Shown: positions 34,888 to 45,082, counted from the first letter of the stretch. The stretch: DNA of 46,520 nucleotides from Lachnospiraceae bacterium (GCA_022510705.1 JAFLSX010000014.1:1-46520); one strand, 5' to 3'. Notes: generated by a model from the sequence alone, not told the origin. A program made the numbers and translations.

Positions 34888-36378
34888 ATGACGTTTGTGC
34901 AGAATTTTCCCTTTATTTCTATCATCGTTTCCTTATTTTCGGGGGCCGTCAGCTCCATATTAAGCGGAAGAACTGCCCGAGTGATCAACCGCATTGTAGT
35001 GATTACAGTAGCCATACTCTCTGCAGTGACGTTGGCGTATACTTGGAGAACGGGGACCAGCTATGTATTTTGGATGGGGCATTTTCCTGCCCCTTTCGGC
35101 AATGAAATCCGGGTGGGCGTGCTGGAAGCGGGCATGGCGGTATTCTTCTGTTTGATCGTACTGCTGTCCCTCTGGGGCGGCAGGGAACATATGGAGATGG
35201 AGGTAGAGGAATCAAAGCAGAATTACTATTATATATTGACTAACTTATTGCTTTGCTCTCTGTTAGCGCTGGTTTATACCAACGACCTCTTTACGGCGTA
35301 TGTATTTGTAGAAATTAATACCATATCGGCCTGCGGTTTGATCATGATAACACAGACGGGTCGTACCATTGAAGCAGCGGTTCGCTACATGATCATGAGT
35401 CTGTTGGGATCCGGTTTGCTTCTGATGGGGTTGTGCATACTCTATGACCTGACCGGGCATCTGTTGATGAGCAATATACAGGAGGCAGTGGCGGTTCTCC
35501 ATGCCTCCGGTGAATATACGATTCCCCTGACTATCACTATCGGTTTGGTGACGGTTGGCCTTGCCATTAAAAGCGCACTGTTTCCCTTCCATACATGGGT
35601 GCCGGATGCCTATGGTTATTCCACGGCATCAAGTGCGGCAATTTTGTCCGGACTTGTGAGTAAAGGATACATTTTTCTGCTGATAAAGATTATTTATCGC
35701 GTGATCGGCTTTGAAACTTTTCATGATACCAAGATTGTGAATGTGCTCTTTGTATTTGGATTGGCAGGGATGATATTCGGCTCCTTAAGTGCTATTAAAG
35801 AGAACAATATACGAAGAATGATAGCGTTTTCCTCGGTGGCTCAGATTGGATATATTTACATGGGTATCGGGATGGGCACCCAAGCCGGTATGGTGGCTGC
35901 TGTTTTCCATATCTTCTCCCATGCGGCAACCAAGGCTTTACTCTTTATTGCGGGTGTGGGACTGACCGATGCTTCCGGTAACAACGTACAGTTTATACAT
36001 TTGACGGGAGCGGCATACCGCAATAAGATTGCCGGAGTGGCTTTTGCCGCCGGCTCCCTTTCCATGGTGGGAATGCCGTTGCTTTCCGGATTTATCAGCA
36101 AGCTGCTCTTTGCGCAGGCTGCGGTGCAGAATCAGGGAAAACTGCTGCCGACAATGATCGTACTGGCCCTCAGTACCATTTTAAACGCTATCTATTTTAT
36201 CAAGACGGTCATTCGTATCTATACACCGACGGAGTCTGATTATGAAGGGCGCGCATTAAGCTCCCAGAAGTTGTTTGCTGTCTCTGCCGTACTGTTGGTG
36301 GTTCTGAATTTATATCTGGGAAGTATGTCTCAGTTTTTGGTGGATCTTATTGAGAAAGGACTGGGGATGTTTGCATGA
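34888..36378 (+). CDS. mrpD: Mrp antiporter-like subunit 1 (MrpD/NuoL/M/N family)
   Basis: The 496-residue protein has about 14 membrane helices. The key charged residues of proton-pumping subunits are present: a Glu in the helix TAYVFVEINTISA and a Lys in AIKSALFPFHTWVPDAY; SVAQIGYIYMG follows. It is the closest of the four paralogues to classical MrpD by position right after mrpC. It overlaps the next gene by 4 bases (ATGA). Confidence 0.88.
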   Translation: MTFVQNFPFISIIVSLFSGAVSSILSGRTARVINRIVVITVAILSAVTLAYTWRTGTSYVFWMGHFPAPFGNEIRVGVLEAGMAVFFCLIVLLSLWGGREHMEMEVEESKQNYYYILTNLLLCSLLALVYTNDLFTAYVFVEINTISACGLIMITQTGRTIEAAVRYMIMSLLGSGLLLMGLCILYDLTGHLLMSNIQEAVAVLHASGEYTIPLTITIGLVTVGLAIKSALFPFHTWVPDAYGYSTASSAAILSGLVSKGYIFLLIKIIYRVIGFETFHDTKIVNVLFVFGLAGMIFGSLSAIKENNIRRMIAFSSVAQIGYIYMGIGMGTQAGMVAAVFHIFSHAATKALLFIAGVGLTDASGNNVQFIHLTGAAYRNKIAGVAFAAGSLSMVGMPLLSGFISKLLFAQAAVQNQGKLLPTMIVLALSTILNAIYFIKTVIRIYTPTESDYEGRALSSQKLFAVSAVLLVVLNLYLGSMSQFLVDLIEKGLGMFA

Positions 36379-37862
36379 TACTCATATCAATTCTGATACC
36401 GGCGCTGACAGGCCTCTTTCTGCTGCTTGGACCGGAATGGAAAAACAGAAAAATGCTTTGCTTTTTTACTGCGGCAGCCCTGCTTATATCGGTGGCTGCG
36501 GTGGGCGTTACGCTGGCTTTGACAAAGGATAGTGGGGCGATCGCGCTCTTTAATCTGACAAAGGGATTGCCCATACTGTTTAAAATAGATGGCATCAGCC
36601 GCTTCTTTGCTGTTATGACCGGTATTGTTTGGACGGCGGCAGGCATTTATTCCTTTGCCTATATGAGCCATGAGCAGAATGAAAAGCACTATTACGGATT
36701 TTATCTGTTAAGCTATGCCGTGTTGACCGGGCTGGATTTTTCGGGAAATTTAATAACTTTTTATTTATTTTATGAACTGATGAGCCTGCTCACGCTGCCG
36801 CTTGTGCTCCACAGCGGCACAAAAGAGGCTATTATGGCCGGGCTGAAATATCTGTTTTTCTCTCTGGCGGGCGCATATTTGGTTTTGTTTGGCTTATTTA
36901 TGCTAAACCGGTTTGGCAATACCCTGACCTTTACAGCCGGGGGTGTACTGGATGTTAGCCTGATACAGGGTAAGGAAGGCTTGCTTCTGGCTGTGGCCTT
37001 TTTGATGATCCTGGGATTCGGGGTAAAGGCGGGAATGTTTCCGCTCCATGCATGGCTGCCAACGGCGCATCCCGTAGCACCTGCTCCGGCTTCCGGTGTG
37101 CTGTCGGGTATGATTGTAAAATGCGGTGTGCTGGGGATAGCCAGGACGGTTTACTATCTGTTTGGCGCCGAATTTATACGGGGAAGCTGGGTACAGCAGG
37201 TATGGCTGATATTACTACTGATCACGGTATTATTAGGTTCTATGATGGCTTATCGGGAAAAGGTTTTAAAAAAGCGGCTGGCTTATTCCACGGTCAGCCA
37301 GGTATCCTACATCCTGTTTGGGTTGGCAATGTTACAGCCTGCAAGTTTTGTCGGAGCATTTCTGCATATTGGTGCGCATGCGCTTATGAAATGCGGATTG
37401 TTTCTGGTGGCGGGAGCTATTATATACAAAACCGGAAAGACGAAAGTGGAGGAGCTTTCCGGCATTGGCAGACAGATGCCTGTCACCATGGTCTGCTATA
37501 CGCTTTTGTCCCTTTCCCTGATCGGGATACCACCCCTGGCGGGCTTTGTCAGCAAGTGGTATCTGGGAATGGGAAGTATACGGAGCGGGCTGTGGGTGTT
37601 TGATATTTTGGGGCCGGCAGTGCTTATGATTTCCGCGCTTCTGACAGCGGGATATCTTTTACCCCTGTCCATCCACGGATTTCTGCCCGGAGCAGAAATG
37701 GCGGAGCACAACGTGGAAAAACAGGAAGCACCCATACTTATGTTGATTCCGATTTTGGTACTTACGGTCTTAATTGTTGTCGGAGGAATCTTTCCGAATA
37801 CGGCCATAGAGTTTATTATGAATATTGTGGGTACCCTGTTTAAGGAGGTGGTTGGCGGATGA
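36375..37862 (+). CDS. Mrp antiporter-like subunit 2 (NuoL/M/N family)
   Basis: The 495-residue protein has about 14 helices, with the helix Glu in FYLFYELMSLLTLP and the Lys in GVKAGMFPLHAWLPTAHP. The segment AYSTVSQVSYILFGLA is also family-typical. It shares more with the fourth paralogue (HPVAPAPAS loop) than with the first. Start and stop both overlap the neighbours by 4 bases. It probably forms one of several ion channels in the membrane arm. Confidence 0.88.
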   Translation: MILISILIPALTGLFLLLGPEWKNRKMLCFFTAAALLISVAAVGVTLALTKDSGAIALFNLTKGLPILFKIDGISRFFAVMTGIVWTAAGIYSFAYMSHEQNEKHYYGFYLLSYAVLTGLDFSGNLITFYLFYELMSLLTLPLVLHSGTKEAIMAGLKYLFFSLAGAYLVLFGLFMLNRFGNTLTFTAGGVLDVSLIQGKEGLLLAVAFLMILGFGVKAGMFPLHAWLPTAHPVAPAPASGVLSGMIVKCGVLGIARTVYYLFGAEFIRGSWVQQVWLILLLITVLLGSMMAYREKVLKKRLAYSTVSQVSYILFGLAMLQPASFVGAFLHIGAHALMKCGLFLVAGAIIYKTGKTKVEELSGIGRQMPVTMVCYTLLSLSLIGIPPLAGFVSKWYLGMGSIRSGLWVFDILGPAVLMISALLTAGYLLPLSIHGFLPGAEMAEHNVEKQEAPILMLIPILVLTVLIVVGGIFPNTAIEFIMNIVGTLFKEVVGG

Positions 37863-39334
37863 GCGGAGTTCTTATGCTTGCGGCAATTTTGCTGCCCATT
37901 TTAGGAAGCATTCCCATATTTTTTTTCAAATGGAAAAAGCGGAACCTTATGCGGATATATCTGGAAGTAATAGTCTGCATGACTTCTCTGCTGGTAGGGT
38001 ATCTGCTGCTTAATGGAACCGGGGACCCTTTTACGGTGGTTTACTTTACGGGAAATTTGGCGATACAGCTTAAGATAGACGGCCTGTCCATGGTGTTTGC
38101 GGGTCTGGTTTCTGCGCTGTGGCCATTTGCTACGCTATATTCTTTTGAATACATGAGAAACGAACCGCGGGAAAGAAGTTTTTTCCTCTTCTACACCATG
38201 ACCTATGGGGTGACACTGGGAATTGCCTTAGCCGGTAATCTGCTGACCATGTATTTCTTCTATGAGCTGCTGACGTTGGTAACGGTGCCCTTGGTCATGC
38301 AGACGCTGACGCGGGAAGCTATACTGGCCAGCAGGAAGTATATGTATTATTCCCTGGGAGGGGCGGCCTTTGCCTTTATTGGTCTGATATTTGTTATTAT
38401 ATACGGCAGCTCCATGGATTTTGTGTACGGTGGTGTGCTGGAACTGGAAAAAATAGGCAGCCGCACTAATATGCTGCTGTTGATTTATGTATTTTCCTTC
38501 TGTGGATTTGGTGTAAAGGCAACGCTTTGGCCGTTTAATTCCTGGCTGCCCCAGGCCGGCGTGGCACCTACGCCGGTAACAGCCCTTTTGCATGCGGTAG
38601 CAGTAGTAAAGTCCGGAGCTTTTGCCATTATACGACTGACCTACTATAGCTACGGTACGGAGTTCTTGCAGGGAACCTGGGCGCAGGATGTGGTTATGGT
38701 GCTAACGATCATAACTATTGTATATGGCTGTTCCAGAGCGGTGAAGGAAACGCATTTAAAGAGAAGACTGGCTTACTCCACTGTCAGCAATCTTTCCTAT
38801 ATCCTCTTTGGCGTCAGTCTCATGACGCCGGCCGGATTAATGGGTGGCCTGACCCATATGTTGTTCCACGCTTTTATGAAAATATGTTCCTTTTTCTGCG
38901 TGGGAACGGTTATTCACAAAACGGGAAAAAACTATGTGTATGAAATGGACGGTTTGGGAAAAAAGATGCCGTTGGTTTTTGCTTGCTTTACGGGTTCAGC
39001 GCTGGCGCTCATGGGTGTGCCGGGTATGGCAGGATTTATCAGTAAATGGTATCTGGCCTCTGCTGCAATCTCCGGAGAGAATTTGCTGGCATATATAGGG
39101 GTGGGAGCGCTTTTGTTCTCTGCACTGCTGACGGCAATTTATATGTTAACGATAGTTGTACGGGCGTATTTTCCCGGAAAAGATTTTGACTATGGGACTA
39201 TAGAAAATGCGAAGGATCCGGGACCGCTCATGTGGGTTCCGCTGGTATTTTTTGTAATAGTAATTATTGTGTTTGGCTTATATTCATCCACGATCACCGG
39301 CTTTTTAAGCGAAGTTGCTGCGGGCAGATACTAG
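37859..39334 (+). CDS. Mrp antiporter-like subunit 3 (NuoL/M/N family)
   Basis: The 491-residue paralogue keeps the Glu in MYFFYELLTLVTVP and the Lys in GVKATLWPFNSWLPQAG. Its loop after the Lys reads VAPTPVTALLHAVAVVKSG, as in NuoL-like subunits, and so differs from subunits 2 and 4. It overlaps the previous gene by 4 bases. The next gene's ribosome site overlaps its stop codon. Confidence 0.88.
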   Translation: MSGVLMLAAILLPILGSIPIFFFKWKKRNLMRIYLEVIVCMTSLLVGYLLLNGTGDPFTVVYFTGNLAIQLKIDGLSMVFAGLVSALWPFATLYSFEYMRNEPRERSFFLFYTMTYGVTLGIALAGNLLTMYFFYELLTLVTVPLVMQTLTREAILASRKYMYYSLGGAAFAFIGLIFVIIYGSSMDFVYGGVLELEKIGSRTNMLLLIYVFSFCGFGVKATLWPFNSWLPQAGVAPTPVTALLHAVAVVKSGAFAIIRLTYYSYGTEFLQGTWAQDVVMVLTIITIVYGCSRAVKETHLKRRLAYSTVSNLSYILFGVSLMTPAGLMGGLTHMLFHAFMKICSFFCVGTVIHKTGKNYVYEMDGLGKKMPLVFACFTGSALALMGVPGMAGFISKWYLASAAISGENLLAYIGVGALLFSALLTAIYMLTIVVRAYFPGKDFDYGTIENAKDPGPLMWVPLVFFVIVIIVFGLYSSTITGFLSEVAAGRY

Positions 39335-39346
39335 GAGGTGGCTATT

Positions 39347-41518
39347 GTGAAAGACTATATTCTATTGGCGCTGCTTTGGCCCTTTGCAGGAGCCGTGCTT
39401 ACCTGGTTTGTTGGAAGGCCGTGGAAAAGCAAGGCTTCAGAGGAACAAAAACAAGATAAAGCAGTGGAGATAAAAGCGGATGTATGCAGAAACATTTTTG
39501 CAGCTGCTACGGTTTTGGTTGAGCTGCTTATCGTGCTGGGGCTGTGGTTTTCAAACGGTCTGGCGGATCGGCTGGGACTTACCGGTTTGTCAGGTTTTGC
39601 GGAAATTTTTGGAGGTGAAGGGCAAAAGGCGGGAAAAGCGGTTATTGTATACTGGCAGCATGTCTGCGGTATGGAACTGAGCTTTGCCGTGGATGGATTT
39701 CGAGGGCTGTATGCACTGATCACCGCTTTCATGTGGGTGATAAGTACGCTGTTTTCTTTTGAATATATGGCGCATTATAAAAATAAAAACAGGTATTATT
39801 TTTTCCTGCTTTTAACCCTGGGAGCAACAGTGGGAATCTTTTTATCGGCAGACTTCTTTACTATGTTTGTCTTTTTTGAGATTATGTCCATGGCCTCTTA
39901 TGTGTGGGTAGCACAGGATGAGAAAAAAGAGTCTCTGCGCGCGGCGGAAACCTATTTAGGAATTGCCGTTATCGGTGGTTTATGCATTCTGATGGGAATG
40001 ATGTTGCTCTTTAACGAAGTAGGGAGTCTATCCACAGCGGGAGAAATCGGAGGAGGCCTTCTCGGAGTATCGGGAGGCGCATCCGCCCAATCCGGTATAC
40101 AACGGGGCAGGGTGTTAGCGGCAGGAATCTTGATGTTGGTGGGATTTGGTGCCAAAGCGGGCGCTGTGCCGCTGCATATTTGGCTGCCAAAAGCTCACCC
40201 GGTAGCACCGGCACCCGCTTCCGCACTGCTGTCGGGTGTCCTGACAAAGACAGGTGTCTTCGGCACCATGTTGTTAACTCTTCGAGTGTTTTTTGGCAAT
40301 TATAATTTTGGATTATTGATTTTTGGACTGGGAATTTTAACTATGGTAACGGGTGCGGTGTTGGCCCTGTTTTCCGTGGATTTAAAACGAACGCTGGCCT
40401 GCTCCTCCGTATCCCAGATAGGATTTATTTTTACAGGAGTGGGAACGGCGGGACTTTTTAGCGGAAGTGAGAGTGTAGCGGAAGAAGGCTATATCATGTC
40501 CTTATCCGGCGGTATCCTGCATATGGTCAATCATTCGCTGATCAAGTTGGTACTTTTCTGTGCGGCCGGTGTGGTCTTTATGAATCTGCATCAGTTGAAT
40601 CTGAATGAAATCAGAGGTTTTGGCAGAAAGAAACCGTTGCTGCATGCGATTTTTCTGGCGGGCGCATTAGGGATTGCGGGAGTGCCGCTCTTTAATGCCT
40701 ATGTGAGTAAGAGCCTTCTTCATGAAGGGATCGTGCATTTACAGGAGAAACAGCCGGCCTTGTGGCTAAAGGCGGCTGAGTGGATTTTTATTTTCAGCGG
40801 CGGTCTGACGGCGGCCTATATGACCAAGCTGTATGTATCATTGTTCTGGGAAAAAAATGTGGATGCGGACAAACAGACGGCCTATGATGAAAAGAAACGC
40901 TATATGAGACCTTTGAGCGCTGTCCTGTTGAGCATCGCAGCACTGTTGCTTCCGATTCTCGGCGTAGCAGCCGGCATAAACGAGAGTGTATTTAATTTCG
41001 AGAGTCTGTGGGGCGCTTTGCTGTCCCTGCTAATTGGAGCATTCATCTATCTTCTCCCTGTGCGGTGTTTTCTCATGAAGGATGGTAAATATGCGGAGAT
41101 CTGGAGGCCGGAGTGGGATTTGGAGGACCGCGTTTACAGACCTCTGCTGCACGGACTTGAGCTGGCGCTTAGTACCGTATGCAGATTCTTAGACAGACTT
41201 CCGGACTATCTGGTGGTGGGACTGCGAAAGAGCGTTTATAAGGACTCTCCCCTGCCGCATGAACTGGAGGAAGGGAATGTGTTGACCCATGCTGTAGGCG
41301 GTTTTTTGGATTGGGTGAAACAAGTATTGAACCGTACTTTCCGGAGAAAACGGCCCATAGAGATTTCCTTTGAACACAAACTGGCAATGCTTTTGGAACA
41401 GGCGAAGGAAAATAACACTCTTATTGGCAGAAGCCTGTCCTTTGGGTTGCTCTTATTCTGTATCGGACTGCTTATGACGTTGGCTTATATGCTTATGATA
41501 TGTATGTCAACTTTTTAA
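39347..41518 (+). CDS. Mrp antiporter-like subunit 4, long (HyfB/NuoL-like)
   Basis: The start is the GTG at 39347, 8 bases after AGGAGG; the GTG at 39338 overlaps that site. The 723-residue protein has the antiporter core (Glu in MFVFFEIMSMASY, Lys in GAKAGAVPLHIWLPKAHP) plus a longer C-terminal region of about 180 residues that includes extra helices and a positively charged cytoplasmic stretch. The length is like MrpA without its DUF4040 part or HyfB-type subunits. It is the last gene of the operon, closed by a strong terminator. Confidence 0.87.
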   Translation: MKDYILLALLWPFAGAVLTWFVGRPWKSKASEEQKQDKAVEIKADVCRNIFAAATVLVELLIVLGLWFSNGLADRLGLTGLSGFAEIFGGEGQKAGKAVIVYWQHVCGMELSFAVDGFRGLYALITAFMWVISTLFSFEYMAHYKNKNRYYFFLLLTLGATVGIFLSADFFTMFVFFEIMSMASYVWVAQDEKKESLRAAETYLGIAVIGGLCILMGMMLLFNEVGSLSTAGEIGGGLLGVSGGASAQSGIQRGRVLAAGILMLVGFGAKAGAVPLHIWLPKAHPVAPAPASALLSGVLTKTGVFGTMLLTLRVFFGNYNFGLLIFGLGILTMVTGAVLALFSVDLKRTLACSSVSQIGFIFTGVGTAGLFSGSESVAEEGYIMSLSGGILHMVNHSLIKLVLFCAAGVVFMNLHQLNLNEIRGFGRKKPLLHAIFLAGALGIAGVPLFNAYVSKSLLHEGIVHLQEKQPALWLKAAEWIFIFSGGLTAAYMTKLYVSLFWEKNVDADKQTAYDEKKRYMRPLSAVLLSIAALLLPILGVAAGINESVFNFESLWGALLSLLIGAFIYLLPVRCFLMKDGKYAEIWRPEWDLEDRVYRPLLHGLELALSTVCRFLDRLPDYLVVGLRKSVYKDSPLPHELEEGNVLTHAVGGFLDWVKQVLNRTFRRKRPIEISFEHKLAMLLEQAKENNTLIGRSLSFGLLLFCIGLLMTLAYMLMICMSTF

Positions 41519-41587
41519 CCATGAAGGATAACTTGCAAAATTTGTCAAATTATGCAGGAATTTAAAAATGAACTTGCAAAACAAAGT

Positions 41588-41626
41588 AAAAAGACTTTCT
41601 GGTGGTTGCAATCAGAAAGTCTTTTT
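41588..41626. terminator. bidirectional terminator between the Mrp operon and pyrG
   Basis: AAAAAGACTTTCTG (41588-41601) and CAGAAAGTCTTTTT (41613-41626) pair perfectly over 14 bases with an 11-base loop. Because the stem is flanked by A and T runs, it works in both directions between these convergent units. Confidence 0.92.
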
Positions 41627-41698
41627 AAAAGCTTAAAATGGGGAAAGAGGAATTTAATAACATAGAAAATTAAATCCAAATTTAAATAACGCTCGAAA

Positions 41699-43318
41699 TC
41701 ATTTAAGAGTCATTATATTTTTAAGTTTTAGGGCGGCCTCTACAAGACCTCTAAACAGTGGATGAGGTCTGTTTGGGCGGGATTTTAATTCCGGATGTGC
41801 CTGAGTTGCAATAAAGAAAGGATGTTCCGGCAGCTCGCACATCTCTACAATACGGTTGTCCGGAGAGGTGCCGGAAAGCAACAGCCCGTGTTCTGTTAAA
41901 GATGCACGATAATCGTTATTGACTTCGTAGCGGTGTCTGTGGCGCTCGGAAATCCGGTCGGTACCGTACAGACGGTGAGCCAGGGAGTCCTTAACAAGTA
42001 AACAGGGATATGCGCCCAGCCTTAAAGTGCCGCCGATATCTTCCACACCATTCTGGTCCGGCAGTAACGCAATGACCGGATGGGTGGTATTCGGATCCAT
42101 TTCTATACTGTGAGCATCCTTATAACCCACCACATTGCGTGCATATTCTACAATGGTAAGCTGCATGCCCAAACAGAGACCCAGAAAAGGAATACCATGA
42201 GTTCGAGCGTATCCTATGGCGGTAATCATGCCCTCGATGCCCCGGGAACCGAAACCGCCGGGAACCAGAATACCCTGAACGTCAGCAAAAAATTCATCCG
42301 CATTTTCAGGAGTAACGGTTTCTGAATCGATCCATTTGATATCTACGGTGGCATGATTGGAAATGCCGCCGTGTTTTAAGGCTTCAACCACACTGATATA
42401 AGCATCGTGCAGCTGCACGTATTTACCTACAAGTGCAATAGTGATGTTGTCGGTAGGATTCTTTAAGTCCTCAACCATCTTTTCCCAGTCAGCTAAATTC
42501 GGTTCGGGACAGTTAAGATGCAGGCATTCGCAGGCGACCTGTGCCAGATGTTCCTTCTCCATAGCCAGCGGTGCTTCATACAGATACTTTACATCCAGAT
42601 TCTGCAGCACATGATTGTGCGGTACATTACAGAAAAGGGCAATTTTATCCTTGATACCTTGGTCCAGAGGGTGTTCACTTCTGCACACAATGATGTCAGG
42701 CTGAATTCCCATACCCTGCAGATCCTTGACGCTGGCCTGTGTAGGCTTGGTCTTGAGTTCCTGGGAAGCGTTGAGATAGGGAATCAAAGTAACATGAATT
42801 AAAATGGCATTATCATGGCCAACTTCATGCTGGAATTGGCGGATAGACTCTAAAAAGGGTTGACTTTCAATATCACCTACGGTGCCCCCTACTTCAATAA
42901 TCGCAATACAGGTATCTTGGTCTGTAAAATTACGGTAAAACCGGCTTTTGATCTCGTTGGTAATATGCGGAATCACCTGAACTGTACCGCCGCCGTAATC
43001 TCCGCGGCGCTCTTTATGAAGAACACTCCAGTATACCTTGCCGGTGGTGACATTGGAATGCTTGTCCAGATTCTCATCAATGAAACGCTCATAATGGCCC
43101 AGATCCAAATCCGTTTCCGTACCGTCATCGGTCACAAAAACCTCCCCATGCTGAATGGGATTCATGGTACCGGGATCGATGTTGATATAGGGGTCAAATT
43201 TCTGCATGGTTACCTTGTAACCGCGCGCTTTTAACAGACGTCCCAGAGAAGCGGCTGTAATTCCTTTTCCCAGTCCGGAAACCACACCGCCCGTTACAAA
43301 TACATACTTGACTGGCAT
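41699..43318 (-). CDS. pyrG: CTP synthase
   Basis: The 539-residue enzyme makes CTP from UTP, ATP and glutamine. The synthase half (1-266) opens with [19 protein letters not shown] (P-loop) and the UTP/ATP site [13 protein letters not shown]. The amidotransferase half has the nucleophile Cys in GLCLGMQ and the His/Glu in [15 protein letters not shown] context near the end. The start is the ATG at 43318, 5 bases after GAGGTG; an in-frame GTG at 43327 lies within that ribosome site. Expression is probably set by an attenuator in the leader. Confidence 0.96.
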   Translation of the reverse strand: MPVKYVFVTGGVVSGLGKGITAASLGRLLKARGYKVTMQKFDPYINIDPGTMNPIQHGEVFVTDDGTETDLDLGHYERFIDENLDKHSNVTTGKVYWSVLHKERRGDYGGGTVQVIPHITNEIKSRFYRNFTDQDTCIAIIEVGGTVGDIESQPFLESIRQFQHEVGHDNAILIHVTLIPYLNASQELKTKPTQASVKDLQGMGIQPDIIVCRSEHPLDQGIKDKIALFCNVPHNHVLQNLDVKYLYEAPLAMEKEHLAQVACECLHLNCPEPNLADWEKMVEDLKNPTDNITIALVGKYVQLHDAYISVVEALKHGGISNHATVDIKWIDSETVTPENADEFFADVQGILVPGGFGSRGIEGMITAIGYARTHGIPFLGLCLGMQLTIVEYARNVVGYKDAHSIEMDPNTTHPVIALLPDQNGVEDIGGTLRLGAYPCLLVKDSLAHRLYGTDRISERHRHRYEVNNDYRASLTEHGLLLSGTSPDNRIVEMCELPEHPFFIATQAHPELKSRPNRPHPLFRGLVEAALKLKNIMTLK

Positions 43319-43363
43319 AATAAACACCTCGGCTTTAAAATATTGTTAAATCAATTTACAAAT

Positions 43364-43400
43364 AAAAAAAGGCGCTATAAACACAGTTATAGCACCTTTG
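43364..43400 (-). promoter_or_regulatory. attenuator-type terminator in the pyrG leader
   Basis: Read on the minus strand, AAAGGTGCTATAAC pairs with GTTATAGCGCCTTT-like sequence around a short TGT loop, followed by seven T residues. It lies between the promoter and the gene, about 8 bases after the likely transcript start and 46 bases before the ATG, so unregulated RNA polymerase would stop before pyrG. Confidence 0.8.
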
Positions 43401-43413
43401 CCTTAACAACTGA

Positions 43414-43442
43414 ATTTTAGCACCCGAGGCTCCCGTTGTCAA
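43414..43442 (-). promoter_or_regulatory. promoter of pyrG
   Basis: On the minus strand TTGACA (43437-43442), a 17-base spacer and TAAAAT (43414-43419) form a near-consensus promoter. Transcription would start around 43407, in the sequence CAGTTGTTAAGG. Confidence 0.82.
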
Positions 43443-43533
43443 TATGCGACACTCCTTTTGGCTCTCTGTAAGTTTATTTTATAAAAAATTGATATTTCTT
43501 CATGTCTTTTTTATAGCATATTCCCAAAGGTTG

Positions 43534-43542
43534 TGTTACAAT
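43534..43542 (+). promoter_or_regulatory. extended -10 promoter of the DUF1846-ftsH pair
   Basis: TGTTACAAT matches the TGnTATAAT extended -10 form. No good -35 is seen. The DUF1846 start codon lies about 68 bases downstream. Confidence 0.5.
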
Positions 43543-43609
43543 AAAAGCCGATACAGGTATAGAATTACTACATCATAAATTTGTAGAAGGAAAATGGATA
43601 AAATACAAT

Positions 43610-45082
43610 ATGAAGGCAGGATTTGACAACGAAAAATATTTAAAGCTTCAGTCGGAGCATATTAGGGAGCGTATCGGTAAATTCGGAGATAAGCTGTATC
43701 TTGAATTTGGCGGAAAGCTGTTTGATGATTATCATGCATCCCGAGTTCTGCCGGGCTTTGAGCCGGACAGTAAGCTTCGCATGCTCATGAAGCTTTCTGA
43801 CAGAGCGGAAATTATCATTGTAATAAATGCAGCGGATATTGAAAAGAATAAAATACGAGGTGATCTGGGTATTACCTATGATGAAGACGTACAACGTCTG
43901 ATGCAGGAATTTACAAGCAGAGGACTCTATGTGGGCAGCGTTGTTCTGACTCACTACGCAGGGCAGCCCCGTGCGGTGGAGTTTAAGGAAAAGCTGGAGA
44001 AGAAGCAGGTAAAGGTATATCTTCACTATACTATAGAGGGGTATCCTTCCAATATTCCGCTGATCGTCAGTGAGGATGGTTTTGGCAGGAATGAATATAT
44101 TGAAACTCAACGTCCCCTGGTTGTAGTGACAGCACCCGGTCCGGGAAGCGGCAAGATGGCAACCTGCTTATCCCAGCTCTATCATGACAACAAAAGAGGT
44201 ATCAAGGCAGGATATGCAAAGTATGAAACTTTTCCTATCTGGAATGTGCCGTTAAAGCATCCCATCAATTTAGCTTATGAGGCGGCAACCGCCGATTTAA
44301 ATGATGTGAATATGATCGATCCTTTCCATTTGGAAGCCTATGGGGAAACGACGGTGAACTACAACCGTGACATTGAAATTTTTCCCGTGCTGAACGCTAT
44401 TTTTGAAGGTATTTACGGAGAAAATATTTATAAGTCCCCTACAGATATGGGCGTAAACATGGCGGGATTTTGTATTGTAGACAATGAGGTATGTAAGGAA
44501 GCCTCTCACATGGAAATTATCCGCCGTTATTATACGACCTTAAATGATGTCCTTAAGGGTAAGGCCAAAGAGAACGAGGTATACAAGATCGAGCTTCTGA
44601 TGAAGCAGGCCAAGATTTCTACAGATGACAGAAGCGTGACTGTTGCGGCAAAGAAGCGGGCGGAGGAATTGCAGGTGCCGGCTGCAGCCATAGAGCTGTT
44701 GGATGGTACCATTATTACTTCCAAAACTACGGATTTGTTGGGCGCATCAGCAGCGTTACTGTTAAATGCGTTAAAATATCTGGGTGGGGTGGAGGATGAT
44801 TTACATTTGATCTCTCCGGAAGCAATAGAACCGATCCAGGAATTAAAGACCAAATATCTGGGTGGAAAAAATCCCAGACTGCATACGGATGAGGTGCTGA
44901 TAGCACTTTCTGTCTCTGCCATGAATGATAAAAATGCAAGAAAAGCTTTGGAGCAGCTTCCTAAGTTGCGGGGATGTCAAGTACATACCACCGTCATGCT
45001 CTCAGATGTGGATATCAAAACGTTTAAGAGGCTGGGTGTGGATTTAACCAGCGAACCAATTTTAAAAGGAAAGAGTAATTAA
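43610..45082 (+). CDS. DUF1846 family protein
   Basis: The 490-residue protein matches DUF1846, a family common in Firmicutes whose biochemical role is not settled. The N-terminus (FDNEKYLKLQSEHIRERI ... FGGKLFDDYHASRVLPGF) is a strong family mark. Around residues 174-186 the stretch TAPGPGSGKMATC looks like a nucleotide-binding P-loop. No signal peptide, so it is cytoplasmic. The ribosome site is weak, with AGAAGGAAAA about 18 bases upstream. The stop codon is immediately followed by the ftsH ATG. Confidence 0.9.
   Translation: MKAGFDNEKYLKLQSEHIRERIGKFGDKLYLEFGGKLFDDYHASRVLPGFEPDSKLRMLMKLSDRAEIIIVINAADIEKNKIRGDLGITYDEDVQRLMQEFTSRGLYVGSVVLTHYAGQPRAVEFKEKLEKKQVKVYLHYTIEGYPSNIPLIVSEDGFGRNEYIETQRPLVVVTAPGPGSGKMATCLSQLYHDNKRGIKAGYAKYETFPIWNVPLKHPINLAYEAATADLNDVNMIDPFHLEAYGETTVNYNRDIEIFPVLNAIFEGIYGENIYKSPTDMGVNMAGFCIVDNEVCKEASHMEIIRRYYTTLNDVLKGKAKENEVYKIELLMKQAKISTDDRSVTVAAKKRAEELQVPAAAIELLDGTIITSKTTDLLGASAALLLNALKYLGGVEDDLHLISPEAIEPIQELKTKYLGGKNPRLHTDEVLIALSVSAMNDKNARKALEQLPKLRGCQVHTTVMLSDVDIKTFKRLGVDLTSEPILKGKSN

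Noticed and set aside
32193..41518. Membrane-bound hydrogenase or complex I operon
   Set aside because: No NiFe hydrogenase, ferredoxin-like, NuoB/C/D or NADH-binding genes are present; mrpE, mrpF and mrpG mark it as Mrp-like.
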